Shown in pieces: positions 22,165-30,975 of a stretch of 64,000 nt of DNA. Each line of letters begins with the position of its first letter. Positions within the stretch are counted from its first letter, which is position 1. The notes beneath the pieces were generated by a model. It was not told the DNA's origin, did not search any database, and saw nothing but the letters and a program-made list of their open reading frames with translations. A program made the position numbers and the translations under genes. Origin of the DNA: Diphasiastrum complanatum (taxonomy: Eukaryota; Streptophyta; Lycopodiopsida; Lycopodiales; Lycopodiaceae); assembly GCA_029204225.1 (NCBI GenBank), contig CM055110.1, forward strand, positions 32,804,240 through 32,868,239, in the 5' to 3' direction.

Positions 22165-22265
22165 TTTGTAGGTTACTTGGTGCTCGGAAAATTTTGGCGG
22201 CGTGAGCACAGGGGCAAGTAGGGTGCTCGGAAGATTCTGTCAGCGTGGGCACATGGGCAAGTAAG
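22165..22265. repeat. tandem duplication of about 50 bases
   Basis: GGTGCTCGGAAAATTTTGGC followed by GTGAGCACAGGGGCAAGTAG at about 22178 recurs with small changes about 46-50 bases later (GGTGCTCGGAAGATTCTGTC and GTGGGCACATGGGCAAGTAAG). Each unit also has an internal GCTCGG/GTGAGCAC pairing potential. It directly precedes the minisatellite. Confidence 0.8.
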
Positions 22266-22269
22266 AGAA

Positions 22270-22510
22270 AAAAATCTCAACCGATACTTTTTAGAGAGAG
22301 AGGATCTCAACCGACGTTTTTATAGAGAGAGAGAGAGGATCTCAACCGACGGTTTTGAGAGAGAGAGAGGATCTCAACCGATGCTTTTGGAGAGAGAGAG
22401 AATGTAGGCGACGGGGAATGTAGAGAGAGAGGGAATGTAGCCGATGGTGAATGTAGCCGAATATAGCCGACACATAGAGAGAGATGATGTAGCCGATGTA
22501 AGAGATAATG
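22270..22510. repeat. minisatellite of ATCTCAACCGA..AGAGAG units
   Basis: Four units of about 30-35 bases start near 22273, 22307, 22340 and 22369, each with ATCTCAACCGA, a four- to seven-base T-rich linker and a purine AGAGAG run of variable length. They are followed by shorter, decayed units with GTAGCCGA or GTAGGCGA and GAGAGAGAG up to about 22510. The length differences are mostly in the AG run, which suggests slippage. Confidence 0.9.
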
Positions 22511-22593
22511 CATGACAATTCACGACAATGCCGAGTTCCTAGAATGTGTTGAACCACCTGCGAACTAGTGCTCTCAAAAGGTATGGATGAAGT

Positions 22594-22788
22594 TTGACAG
22601 AGCAGCTTTTAGAGGCAAATGAAAAAGTACGTGCATGGCCAGAGCCTAGAATTCGTGACCTCATTGAGCCAACGCTCATGGATCAGCACTCAATAACACA
22701 TAGTGAGCCAGCGCTCATGGATATGCAATGGTACAAGGAGCACTACAAAGAGCTTGCAGACTATGACAGAGTAATAAAAAACATAGTG
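22594..22788 (+). pseudogene. unidentified ORF piece fused upstream of ISWI fragment
   Basis: An open frame from ATG 22594 reads MTEQLLEANEKVRAWPEPRI and then contains two near copies of (A/P)EPTLMD.. from a direct repeat (GAGCCAACGCTCATGGAT near 22665 and GAGCCAGCGCTCATGGAT near 22704), then WYKEHYKELADYDRVIKN. It runs in frame into the ISWI text at 22789. The family is not recognised. It may be a second captured gene piece or part of the junction. Confidence 0.35.
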
Positions 22789-23190
22789 ATGGTCTTCAGT
22801 TCGAAAGATAGCACAATCACAGATGAAAACATTGACCAAATAATTGCAAAACGAGAAGAAGCCATAGCTGAGCTTGACTAATGAGGAAGTTTACTAAGGA
22901 TGCCATCAAATTCAAGATGGATGATACTGCTGGTTATTATGACTTTGATGATAAAGATGAAAAGGAGGAAGAGAAGTTGAACCTGAAAAAGATGATTGCA
23001 AAGCATTGGATTGAGCCGCCAAAGCGTGAACGAAAGCGCAATTACTCTGAATCAGATTATTGCAAACAAGCAATGCGCACCGGAGGTCCATCTAAAAGCC
23101 AAGAGAGCCTCAAATTCCTCGCATGCCTCAATTGCATGATTTTCAGTTCTTCAATGTTCAACGTTTAACAGAGCTATATGAAAAGGAAGG
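22789..23190 (+). pseudogene. captured fragment of ISWI chromatin remodeller gene
   Basis: ISWI ATPases (plant CHR11/CHR17 type) slide nucleosomes in the nucleus. This piece carries the stretch between the helicase C-lobe and the HAND domain: MVFSSKDSTITDENIDQIIA, then KFTKDAIKFKMDDT, then PPKRERKRNYSESDY and, in a third frame, PRMPQLHDFQFFN and QRLTELYEKE. These are signature phrases of plant ISWI, recalled from the family. A small deletion near 22878 creates a TAA-like break (ELD-stop) and a frame change near 23093 splits the end. No intron is evident in about 400 bases. It lies antisense to the LTR element that carries it. Only this region of a roughly 1050-residue protein is present, so it is a transduplicated pseudogene fragment, not a host gene. 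Confidence 0.88.
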
Positions 23191-23239
23191 TCCGAATGAT
23201 GGCGTGGAGAGAGAGAACTAGCGTGAAGAGAGAGTAGAT

Positions 23240-23292
23240 TTAGGTTGGGGCTTTAGGGTTAGGGTAGGCTAGGTTAGGTTAGGCCTTTAGGG
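23240..23292. repeat. short degenerate telomere-like tract
   Basis: The sequence reads CTTTAGGGTTAGGGTAGGCT followed by AGGTTAGGTTAGGCCTTTAGGGG, i.e. six to seven imperfect units related to the plant telomeric TTTAGGG. It follows the ISWI fragment by about 50 bases. It may be an interstitial telomeric scrap, or a telo-box-type 5' region carried along with a captured gene. Confidence 0.55.
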
Positions 23293-23857
23293 GTAGGGCT
23301 GATTTTGTTTTTTTCTAAATGAGTTGGCAAAATCTTCAAAATGAAGAAATGGAAAAAAATTTACAAGCAAGTAAAACTTCAAGAATGAAGAATTGAAGTG
23401 CTTCTCTCCCAAATTCTCTACTCAAATTAGAATTTGACCTCTGCCACAAGATTTGTCATATCTCCCTCAATTTTTAACCAAATTGGTTGCAAATTGGCTC
23501 AGATTCAAGTAAGAGTGAGATCTACAATCCTACAGAATTATAGTCAAAAAGTTTGGCCAAAATTCAGCCAAAAATGGGAAAAACAGACTGCAAAAAGCTA
23601 CAACTAGCTACAATTGGAAAGACACTAAAATGGCCATAACTTGGTCATTACAGCTCCAAATAAAAAAATATCAGTACCTACAGAAAGCTAAAAGACAGAT
23701 CTATTGATCTACAACAAGAAACTACACAAAAAATGAGAATTATATAGTCAATAACTGAATCAAAGCTTGTTGAAAATTGAAAAATCAAGAAAGCTTAAAC
23801 AAGAAACTCAACCAAATTTAACAAAATCCACCAAATTTGATGGAGAAAGGATCTAAT
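23293..23857 (-). other. leader of the non-autonomous LTR element
   Basis: Noncoding DNA between the PBS and the captured sequence, expected to be the 5' untranslated leader in minus orientation. No reading frame or structure stands out. Confidence 0.5.
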
Positions 23858-23869
23858 GCTCTGATACCA
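23858..23869 (-). promoter_or_regulatory. primer-binding site of the non-autonomous element
   Basis: On the minus strand TGGTATCAGAGC, the exact plant initiator-Met tRNA PBS, four bases inside the 5' LTR. It fixes the element's orientation and its LTR boundary. Confidence 0.9.
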
Positions 23870-23873
23870 AAAT

Positions 23874-24432
23874 TGTCATGTGCCCCTTAGCATTCAAACA
23901 TCTAATCCATTCATTAAACATCAAATTACAATGGAAATTCAAGAAATAAAGAAACTAGTCAAAAATCAAGAAGATAGCTAAAAGTAGCAAAACTTCACCA
24001 AAATAGGCAAAGTAAGGTATCTCTATTCATGATTATTGATCATTCACAAGAGAGGGCCTGACTCTAGAGCATGATCATAGCTCTCATGTGATTTTAGACA
24101 CATGAACCATTTTCTCCATCAAGAAAACCCTCCAAGAGAAGCTCCAAGATCTCTTAAAACTCAAAATTACAAAATGAACAAAAGCCTCCAAATTTAGCAC
24201 GACCTCAGCTATTTATAGTGGTCATTTGTGCCTCTACTATAAGTTTGGGCCTTATTTAGCTAAATTGGGCCTTACAACCATTATTACAATTCCGCTATTC
24301 TCAATTCTAGCGAGGTTGTTTGAACCACTTTGTTAACTCTCCTATTGACTAATTCTAATCTAATTTAGCTCCATGGCTATATTTGGCAATTCATTAGTAA
24401 GCTCATGGGCTAACTACATGCAGCACATGACA
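23874..24432 (-). repeat. 5' LTR of the non-autonomous element (559 bp)
   Basis: Bounded by TGTCATGTGC at 23874 and its inverse GCACATGACA ending at 24432, so the terminal inverted repeat is 10 bases, long for an LTR. The right 240 bases match the partial copy at 19307-19547. A TATTTATAG word near 24211 could be part of the promoter on the opposite strand, but its position was not tested. Confidence 0.9.
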
Positions 24433-24540
24433 GAAAGTCCACCACCAAACCATGCTTTTAGCCTCCTATAAAATAGGAGATTTGGAATTTGTCTCATATG
24501 AAAGCTATGTACAATGGATCTGAACTTTGCACATGCATTT
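24433..24540. other. flank between LTR element and copia derivative C
   Basis: Contains at 24442-24463 the exact inverse complement of 19085-19106, which lies outside the other end of the LTR element. Otherwise nothing recognised. Confidence 0.5.
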
Positions 24541-24626
24541 TCACACATGCGGATAGGTCATTACACGTGTGGATCCACATAGATATCAAACAAATAGCTT
24601 AATCAAGCTGAAAATTGTCAAATCTA

Positions 24627-25640
24627 ACAAGATGTATGATTCAAGTGTCCTAATCTATAATGCCAAAGTAATGCCTTATTGACAAGAACAGAGGTCTTCA
24701 AGGCTTGACTTCTATCGGAATAACAATGAGTCAGTCTATATAAGTATCCATGCCTCTTACTTGTCCTATCGATAATTTGGTGCTGATCAGACTCAAACTC
24801 TACCCTATGACCTAAATCAGTAATTCTACTTACCGATAACAGATTCATAGAGAGTTTAGGTACATACAAAACATTTGATAGTGGTTTGATTTGATCATGT
24901 TGGAACTTCAATCTTATAGTGCCTTCACCTTTGATAGTATGTGTGCTATCGTCACCAACATGAACTAATTTCTTTGTACTGTAAGGCATATAGGAGTGAA
25001 AATGCTCACGATGATTGGTCATATGTTGAGTAGCTCCCGAATCTAGAAACAAGAAATTATCAACTTGCGTCTTTTGGTTTTTGACATAAACGCTCCTTCG
25101 TCCATGTTGATTGTAGGAGATTGAGATGATACTATGACTACATTTGCCTATTGATCTAGTTGGTTATTGGCATTAGAATTTCGTAACCCTGAATCTCATG
25201 ATTACTGTGTTTGCAATACTTATAGAACTTCTTCTTCTTTGACTGTGGATTTAATAATTGCTCTTGACTTTGTGTCGGCTTTTGATTCGATGTGGACTGC
25301 TCAGAGCTTTTGTTCTTCTGTCGCTTAGAACCTTTATTGACATATAGAGCGTGAGATGATGAAGTCGAAGAGGTGTCTTGACTTATTCGATTATCGTCTT
25401 GCAACAAAATAGTGATAACTCTAGTGAGAGTTAAATCTGAGTGTGTCGATATGATCATCACATAGTTTTCATATGTAGAAGGCATGCTTGATAGCAATTT
25501 CATAATCGCGTCTTGATCGTCGATGGTTGATCCGACATTTGCCATCTATTGCAAGATATTGTTAAATTGTTTAACGTGATTCTGAAGTGAATTACCATTT
25601 CACATGTTGAGTGTGAAGTGATGCAAAAAATAATGATGGA
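24627..25640 (-). pseudogene. copia derivative C: gag, protease, pre-integrase start
   Basis: Minus-strand Gag text begins near 25625 (NGNSLQNHVKQFNNILQ), is cut by TAG just before MANVGSTIDDQDAIMKLLSS (25545), and continues to a single decayed knuckle (FYKYCKHSNHEIQG; two of the metal ligands lost or moved). The protease follows in another frame from 25052: FLDSGATQHMTNHREHF, with LSNVLYVPKLSMNLLSVSRI, then LWHYRLGHLNHTSC and a TAG. The last four residues and the stop are the same in the plus copy at 43254, so pol was cut after the first zinc-ligand pair. Compared with the plus copy it lacks a few residues (SKILAL) near 24765. Confidence 0.85.
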
Positions 25641-25819
25641 ACACAAATTGCAAATATCAATCAAGCTCTGAAACAAAACGAAACGAAACGAAGCAAAACT
25701 AGGCAAAGTGAGATACACATGCGATAGTAGACAATAGTTCATTCAAGATCAGACAAAATTGAGAGTGATATGTGCATAATAGCTATAGTATCATCTATTG
25801 ATCCTCTTGATTTCGAGGG

Positions 25820-26412
25820 TTGTATGATAGACCCACACAACGCACTGGCGTGAGAGAGAGAATAGTGTTCTCTCAGGGGTAGTATCTCACTTACTAGCGG
25901 ACTTCTTGGATCTCTGTAGATCCTGCTTACAAAGTTGTCTCGCTCACAGGTGGACTTCTATTCTGTATATTTTCTAACTACTACTGTATGTATTTTATAC
26001 ATCTTGTAATTAAATACATTCAGAGTAACATATTTGATTAGATAGATTAAACAATTTATAACTAATCATGGATTAAAGAGAGGTGGATTAGGCATGTCCT
26101 AACGTTCTTCCGCTGACGTCATCATATCATATCAGGATTTTTTGAACTTCATGGTACTTGCATGATCTTCATGATCCTTTGAAGCGTGAAGGTCATAAGA
26201 TGTCGCAAAGATTTTCGTGTCGCTTTGAGTCGTTTGACTTTCACGTCATCGGACTTTCTCCTGTTGTATCACGAACATTTTTCTTTCACGAACATTTCAC
26301 GTTCGTGTTTTTTTGTCAAGATGTTCGCGAACATTTTTACTTTGTGTCTTTTCGTCAAACTTAGAGCTGAAAGCTAGCAAAGCTTTGGTAATAGAAACGT
26401 TTTGTTTCTTCA
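25820..26412 (-). repeat. LTR shared by copia elements B and C
   Basis: On the minus strand this begins with TGAAGAAAC after a purine run (AAGAGGGAGC) that follows the RNase H of B, and ends with ..ATCATACA before the leader of C. It contains several inverted ACGAAC/GTTCGT words near 26280-26335 and, further down, TATAAAATACATACAG near 25990. No initiator-Met PBS is seen after it, so the exact end is uncertain. The same sequence lies at 41316-41826 in the plus orientation, minus the first part. Confidence 0.6.
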
Positions 26413-27120
26413 GCTCCCTCTTAAAGCGTGGTAGCTTGATGACTCCAAGACTGCTCCTCTTTTTCTTGAACAAGCATTTGTCTAAGGCCTTTGTAAAAAT
26501 GTTAACCACCATTTCCATTGTTCCAATGAAAATAGTCTACAGTATATTCTTCTCGATCAGATCCCTTATCAAGTGATACTTGATTGCGATGTGTTTTGTT
26601 CTTGAGTGAAACACAAGATCCTTTGTCAGATGTATTGTCCATCTGCAAAATCAAAGGTTCATTCCTTGTTTCGCCCAGTTCGTCAAGGAATTGTTTGAGC
26701 CAAATGATTTCATTACCCATCTTTGCTGCTGCAACGTACTTTACTTTGCAGGATGACTAAGCCACAATGGTCTGCTTCTTGCTGACCCAGAGAATTGCTA
26801 CTCTTGACGCGATCGTGCATCCTCCTGAGACACTTTTGCAGTCATCTTTGAGAGATGCCTAGCTAGCATTACTGTAGGAATTCATCTAGAACCCTGCATC
26901 ATGAGAATAACAAAAAAAAAGAATTTTCGTTAATTGAAGGTATTGCAAAATTCATTTCGCAATCTTCCAATGAGTTGAGCTTGGATTCGTATAGAATTGG
27001 CTTATCTTGAACACGGCATAAGCAATGTCAGGACGTGTGTTATCTACAAGGTACATCAGCGATCCAATCAGCTTCCTATATGCTGTAAGATGCATCAATT
27101 CTTTTTTTTCTTAAGTCTTC
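26413..27120 (-). pseudogene. copia element B: RNase H, broken
   Basis: Minus-strand pieces in several frames: EADWIADVPCR-like RT end near 27030, RNase H middle near 26800-26880, then MGNEIIWLKQFLDELGETRN followed by EPLILQMDNTSDKGSCV (26720-26600), and after a frame change VNIFTKALDKCLFKKKRSSL near 26455-26515, the usual end of copia Pol. Frameshifts and stops are frequent. It runs into the LTR at about 26412. Confidence 0.8.
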
Positions 27121-28110
27121 GAACAGTCTTCATTTGTCACGACTGTTCCTGCAAGCATTGGAGTATTTGTTCCTTTGCAACTCAGCATCCCAAAATCTTC
27201 TAGGATTTTCTGGGTATATCTGGACTAATGAAGGTACAATTTGCCTCCCTCATAGTCCCTGTCAATCTGTAAGCCAAGATAACATCTGGCTCTCAAAATG
27301 TTTTGAGATGTCATACTTCATCTCAGCAATAAGTTCACTTTTGTAGAATATCAAAGTGTCGTCCACATATACAACTACAATGAGATCTTCTCATCTATAA
27401 TTCTTACATAAACATTGGAATAAACCATTAGAGGCTTGAATCCCAAGGATTTCAGTGTTTAGTCTTTCTTCTTATACCATTGTCGTGTTGATTGCTTTAG
27501 ACCATAGATACTCCTGTGCATTCTACATGCATAAGTGGGAAGTGAATTTGAAATGTAGCCTGGCGGTTGATCCATGTAGACTTCTTCGTCTAGCTCACCA
27601 TACAAGAACGTTGTTTTCTCGTCCCTGATGTGAATCTTGAGATCATAAACAGCTGCATATGCAAACAATAGATGTAGGGACGAATGTTTCATGATAGGAG
27701 AGAAGGTCTCAACATAGTCAATACCATATCTCTGAGAAAATCCCTTCACTACAAGTCTGGCTTTATACTTAGAAATATCTCCATTCGATCCATAATTCAG
27801 CTTGTATACCCACTTGCATTTTACAGTCTTTCGCTTGTATGGTAATGGCTGCAACGTCCATACCTGATTCTTCCTCATGGATTCCATCTCCTCATTCATG
27901 GCTTGGATCCATTTGTCCTTCTCTAGACATTCAATTGCTTCATGGAATGTTTGTGGTTCTCCACTGAATCTATAAAACTCTTCTGATGTAGAAGCTGAAC
28001 TACCTGGCACAAATCTTGCTGGCGCTCTTCGTTCTCTTGTCGATCTTCTAGGAGATCCTTCTGGAACTGCGATGCTGTTGCCTTTATAAACTCTGCTAGG
28101 TCCGAAACCA
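27121..28110 (-). pseudogene. copia element B: reverse transcriptase, largely readable
   Basis: The best preserved RT of this family in the window. One frame of 183 residues (28010-27459) reads ALNEEM-type start (DKWIQAMNEEMESMRKNQVW), KTVKCKWVYKLNYGSNGDIS, KARLVVKGFSQRYGIDYVET, YGELDEEVYMDQPPGY and MHRSIYGLKQSTRQWY. After a TGA-equivalent frame change near 27459 the active site appears as VVVYVDDTLI near 27350-27375, with both Asp residues intact. The expected RFDFAAY-type segment has decayed (IHIRDEKTTFLYGE). Non-functional as it stands because of the breaks. Confidence 0.88.
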
Positions 28111-29381
28111 TTTTGGTTTACAGGTACTGAAGCAGTAGGCTAGCTTGCGAATCTTTCTTCATCTAATTCGTCACTCGAATGAGGTGCGACTCAAACATCT
28201 TCGTTTGAGTGTTCGTCCTCTGCTCCCTCTGTCATAGTTGGTAGATCATAGTACTGTCTTCCAAGGACTTCATAACTGACAGGATCACTGTTGGCCATTG
28301 TTCTGCTCTCATCAAATTTGACATCTCTGACTCTCTTCATTGTGTTTGTCTCTAGCATATAGACTCTGTAGTATGATGAATGATTGTCATATCCTACAAG
28401 ATATCCTTGTTCTACTTTCTCATCAAGTTTCTTTCAAAGCTTATCAGGAACATGTGCATAAGCTGCACAAACAAAGATTCGGATGTGAGTCAAATTGGGT
28501 TTTCTACCCCACCATAATTCGTGTGTTGTCGTGTGAGGAACACCAGATTTTCCTGTCCTGTTCTGAATGTAAGCAGCTGTAGCTACTGCTTCAGCCCATA
28601 GCACTCTTGGAGCTTTTGACTAGGCCATCATGCACCTGGCAGCTTCCATTAGAGTCATGTTCTTTCTTTCTACAACACCGTTGTGCTACGGTGTATAAGA
28701 TGCAGTTCTTCTGTGAATGATTCCACGATCATTGCAGAAACCGGTGAATCGGTTTGAGATGTATTCTCCACCCCGATCTGTTTTGATCTGCTTCACTTAA
28801 TTTCCAGTGCATCTTTCTACCCAGTTCACATACTCCGTGAACTTGTCAAATGCTTCTGATTTATTATGAATAAAGTAGATTTTGGCAAATTTACTGTAAT
28901 CATCAATAAAGGTTATATAATACTTTGAGCCTCCTACTGAGATCACACTTAAAGGTCCACAGATGTCTGAATGTACAAGCTCCAGAATCTTTGTAGTTCT
29001 GTAGGAGTCTTTGACAAAAGGAGTACGTGACATCTTACACTTCATACATGAATCACAGGTCAGCGAACTGGTTGCATTCGAGATGCTCACCCCTGTGATT
29101 GCACCATGATGGCTTGCTTGATATAGTGCCATTGAATTCATATGGCATTGTCTCTTGTGCCATAGAGTATCTGGCGAATCATCATGAGTCTGATGCACTT
29201 GATCTGCAGGTAGGCATACCTTCAAGTGATATAGGTTGCCTTTTCTTCTAGCTTGAGTGATAAGTAAACTGATACTTACATCAACAACGTTGCATGATTC
29301 TTCTGAGAACGTTACATGCATCCCTGCATCAACTATTCTTGCAACTGGTAGCAAGTCCTGCTGCATCGTAGGCACAAACAA
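28111..29381 (-). pseudogene. copia element B: integrase, broken by few stops
   Basis: From 29381: pre-integrase domain with HLKVCLPADQVHQTHDD, LWHKRQCHMNSMALY and LTCDSCMKCKM, then the core with LVHSDICGPLSVIS (first Asp), KTDRGGEYISNRF (second Asp) and GVVERKNMTLMEAARCMMA (Glu). Stops: one after CTGN at 28799, TAG in YTP-stop-HNGV near 28690 where element E has CAG, and TAG after ARCMMA near 28622. The C-terminal part (ELWWGRKPNLTHIRIF, then EQGYLVGYDNHSSYY) leads into an Arg/Ser-rich linker before RT. Closest relatives in the window are E and D. Confidence 0.88.
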
Positions 29382-29690
29382 AACATCTTCGAGTCATCTG
29401 TCTCTATCGTTAGTGTTGAGCCATAGTGAACCAATACCATTCACTTGATGCTTTGATCCATCTCCAAGAATGATAAATCTTGATGGATCTGCAGTTCGGA
29501 AGGCAGACATGATCCGTCTTGATGTAATGAAGTGTGAGGTAGCTCCTGAATCAACAATTACCTCATGTGTGTCAGGTGTTGATACTGCACACATGTCTGC
29601 ATAGATGTAGGCGGTTGAATTTCTGTGATTCGATCTTTCTTCGCCCATCTTTGAGCTCTCAAGCTCCTCGACATAGGACAAACTATTATT
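29382..29690 (-). pseudogene. copia element B: protease, 5' truncated
   Basis: The frame from 29681 shows EVIVDSGATSHFITSRRIMS (active-site DSGA), FIILGDGSKHQVNGIGSLWL and a break before the LENVLYVP region. No gag precedes it: at about 29690 the sequence switches to a plus-strand fragment of another copia family, so gag and LTR of B were lost at that breakpoint. Confidence 0.8.
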
Positions 29691-29828
29691 GTTCTAAAAG
29701 GTTTAATCTAGACAATGTGCTTTATGTTCCATCTATCACCAAAAACTTGCTTGGTGCTAGTCAATTGATGTGGATAATGGTTATGATGTCCACTTCAAGC
29801 ATGGTTTTTGCTCTATAATTTGCACTTG
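29691..29828 (+). pseudogene. inverted scrap of copia protease end
   Basis: A 130-base plus-strand piece reads FNLDNVLYVPSITKNLLGAS followed, after a missing codon or two, by DNGYDVHFKHGFC. This is the end of the protease and start of the pre-integrase region, most like element H at 54.54-54.64 kb (DLENVIYVPSITKNMLSVG). It is inserted between minus-strand elements B and G, whose text resumes on either side. Confidence 0.75.
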
Positions 29829-30975
29829 GTGTCACCTCCTTTGTCATCAAAGCCCTTTAATTAGACATCACACAAGTATAAAGCTTATAAATTTGACCTT
29901 AAGACATCTCCCTTCTTTATGTAACAAGCATCTCCATCAAACTCTACTTGATGTCCATTGTCATTTGTCCAACACCAAGAAGACTCTTTGAAAGTGAAGG
30001 AATGTACAATACATTTTCAAGTCTTAATTTTCTTGTATTTGAGTAAACAAGAGAAATAGAGCCAATACATTCAATGACACACTCACCATCATTTGTCGTA
30101 TAGATCACTTGCTTGACTCCATCATAAGTGACTAAGGAAGATAAGAATTCTGTATGACTAGTCATATGAGAACTAGCTCGACTATCAATCCACCATGACT
30201 CTTTGTCACTTTCTCTTGAGATAAGACTTGAAGACATCATAAGAGTATCAAAAACTTCATTACTAGCATCTTCGTCATTAGTAAAGTTTCTTTGCTTGCT
30301 ATCTTCTAATTGCTTTCTTTTCTTTTTAGCATTCATTAGCAAAATGACACTTTTTGCCACAATGAAAGCATTTGAGTTTAGACTTATCCTTCTTACCACC
30401 ATAAGAGGATGTTGCCATTGCCTTTGGTGAAGAGTGCCTCTACATGGTAGAAGTAGGTTGACTTCTTGACTTGATATTAGAAACCCTATCCTCTTCGGCC
30501 ACCAACACCTCTTGCAACTGTTCAGTACATGGCAAAGTTCTTTGAATAGAAAACCTTTGAACAAGATTAGCATAGCCCTCTCCTAAGCCATTAAGAAGAA
30601 CTTGAACAATATCAATGTTACCAATAGCATCACCAACACATGCTGAGTCACCATTAAGAGATTTAACCCTCATCACATAAGAGTTAGCACTTTTACCTTC
30701 TTTTTGATAGCTTTGAAGAATTCTTCTTCTTAGAGTGAGCACCCTAGATGTGGACTTTGACTCATAAATCTTTTGAAGAGTCCTCCATGCCTCATAAGAT
30801 GAAGTACAAGCTCCTACCTCTTTGAGAAGCTCATTCAAGATATTCATCTTGATGATGTGTAAAGACATCTTCGCCTTCCTTCGATAAATGATTTGATCTT
30901 AGACAATATCAGGTTCCTCTTCAATACATAACACAAGATCCATCATATCATTCATAGTTAGCAATAACACTCTAG
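29829..30975 (-). pseudogene. copia element G: gag and protease
   Basis: Gag from about 30975: LVLCIEEEPDIV, then SLHIIKMNILNELLKEVGAC, YEAWRTLQKIYESKSTSRVL, SYVMRVKSLNGDSAC and VQVLLNGLGEGYANLVQRFS (30868-30440). After a frame change a zinc-knuckle remnant (AFIVAKSVILLMNAKKKRK, in the wrong frame) leads to the protease: WWIDSRASSHMTSHTEFLSS, with DSGA changed to DSRA, then LENVLYIPSLSKSLLGVGQM. Text up to about 29830 still resembles the start of the pre-integrase domain. Gag is of the same type as elements A, H and J. Its 5' end is joined to the protease of element X. Confidence 0.82.

Larger units (their letters stand above)
19307..24432 (-). mobile_element. non-autonomous LTR element with captured ISWI fragment
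   Basis: Read on the minus strand the parts are in the right order for an LTR retrotransposon: 5' LTR 23874-24432, four bases, PBS 23858-23869, an internal region of about 4.3 kb, polypurine tract 19548-19562, then the U3 part of a 3' LTR 19307-19547. The two LTR copies match over about 240 bases; the rest of the 3' LTR is replaced by unrelated DNA. No gag, protease, integrase or RT is recognisable inside. Instead there are acidic ORFs on the minus strand, a minisatellite, and a plus-strand piece of an ISWI gene. This makes it a large non-autonomous element (LARD-like), dependent on another element's enzymes. Confidence 0.8.
24541..26412 (-). mobile_element. copia derivative C, minus copy
   Basis: Comprises an LTR-like region (25820-26412), gag, protease and the start of the GAG-pre-integrase domain, then a short tail (24541-24640) that replaces the rest of pol. 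A second copy with the same parts and the same tail lies in inverse orientation at 41316-43312, so the deletion derivative itself was copied. On its right it is joined through the LTR directly to the RNase H end of element B. Confidence 0.85.
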
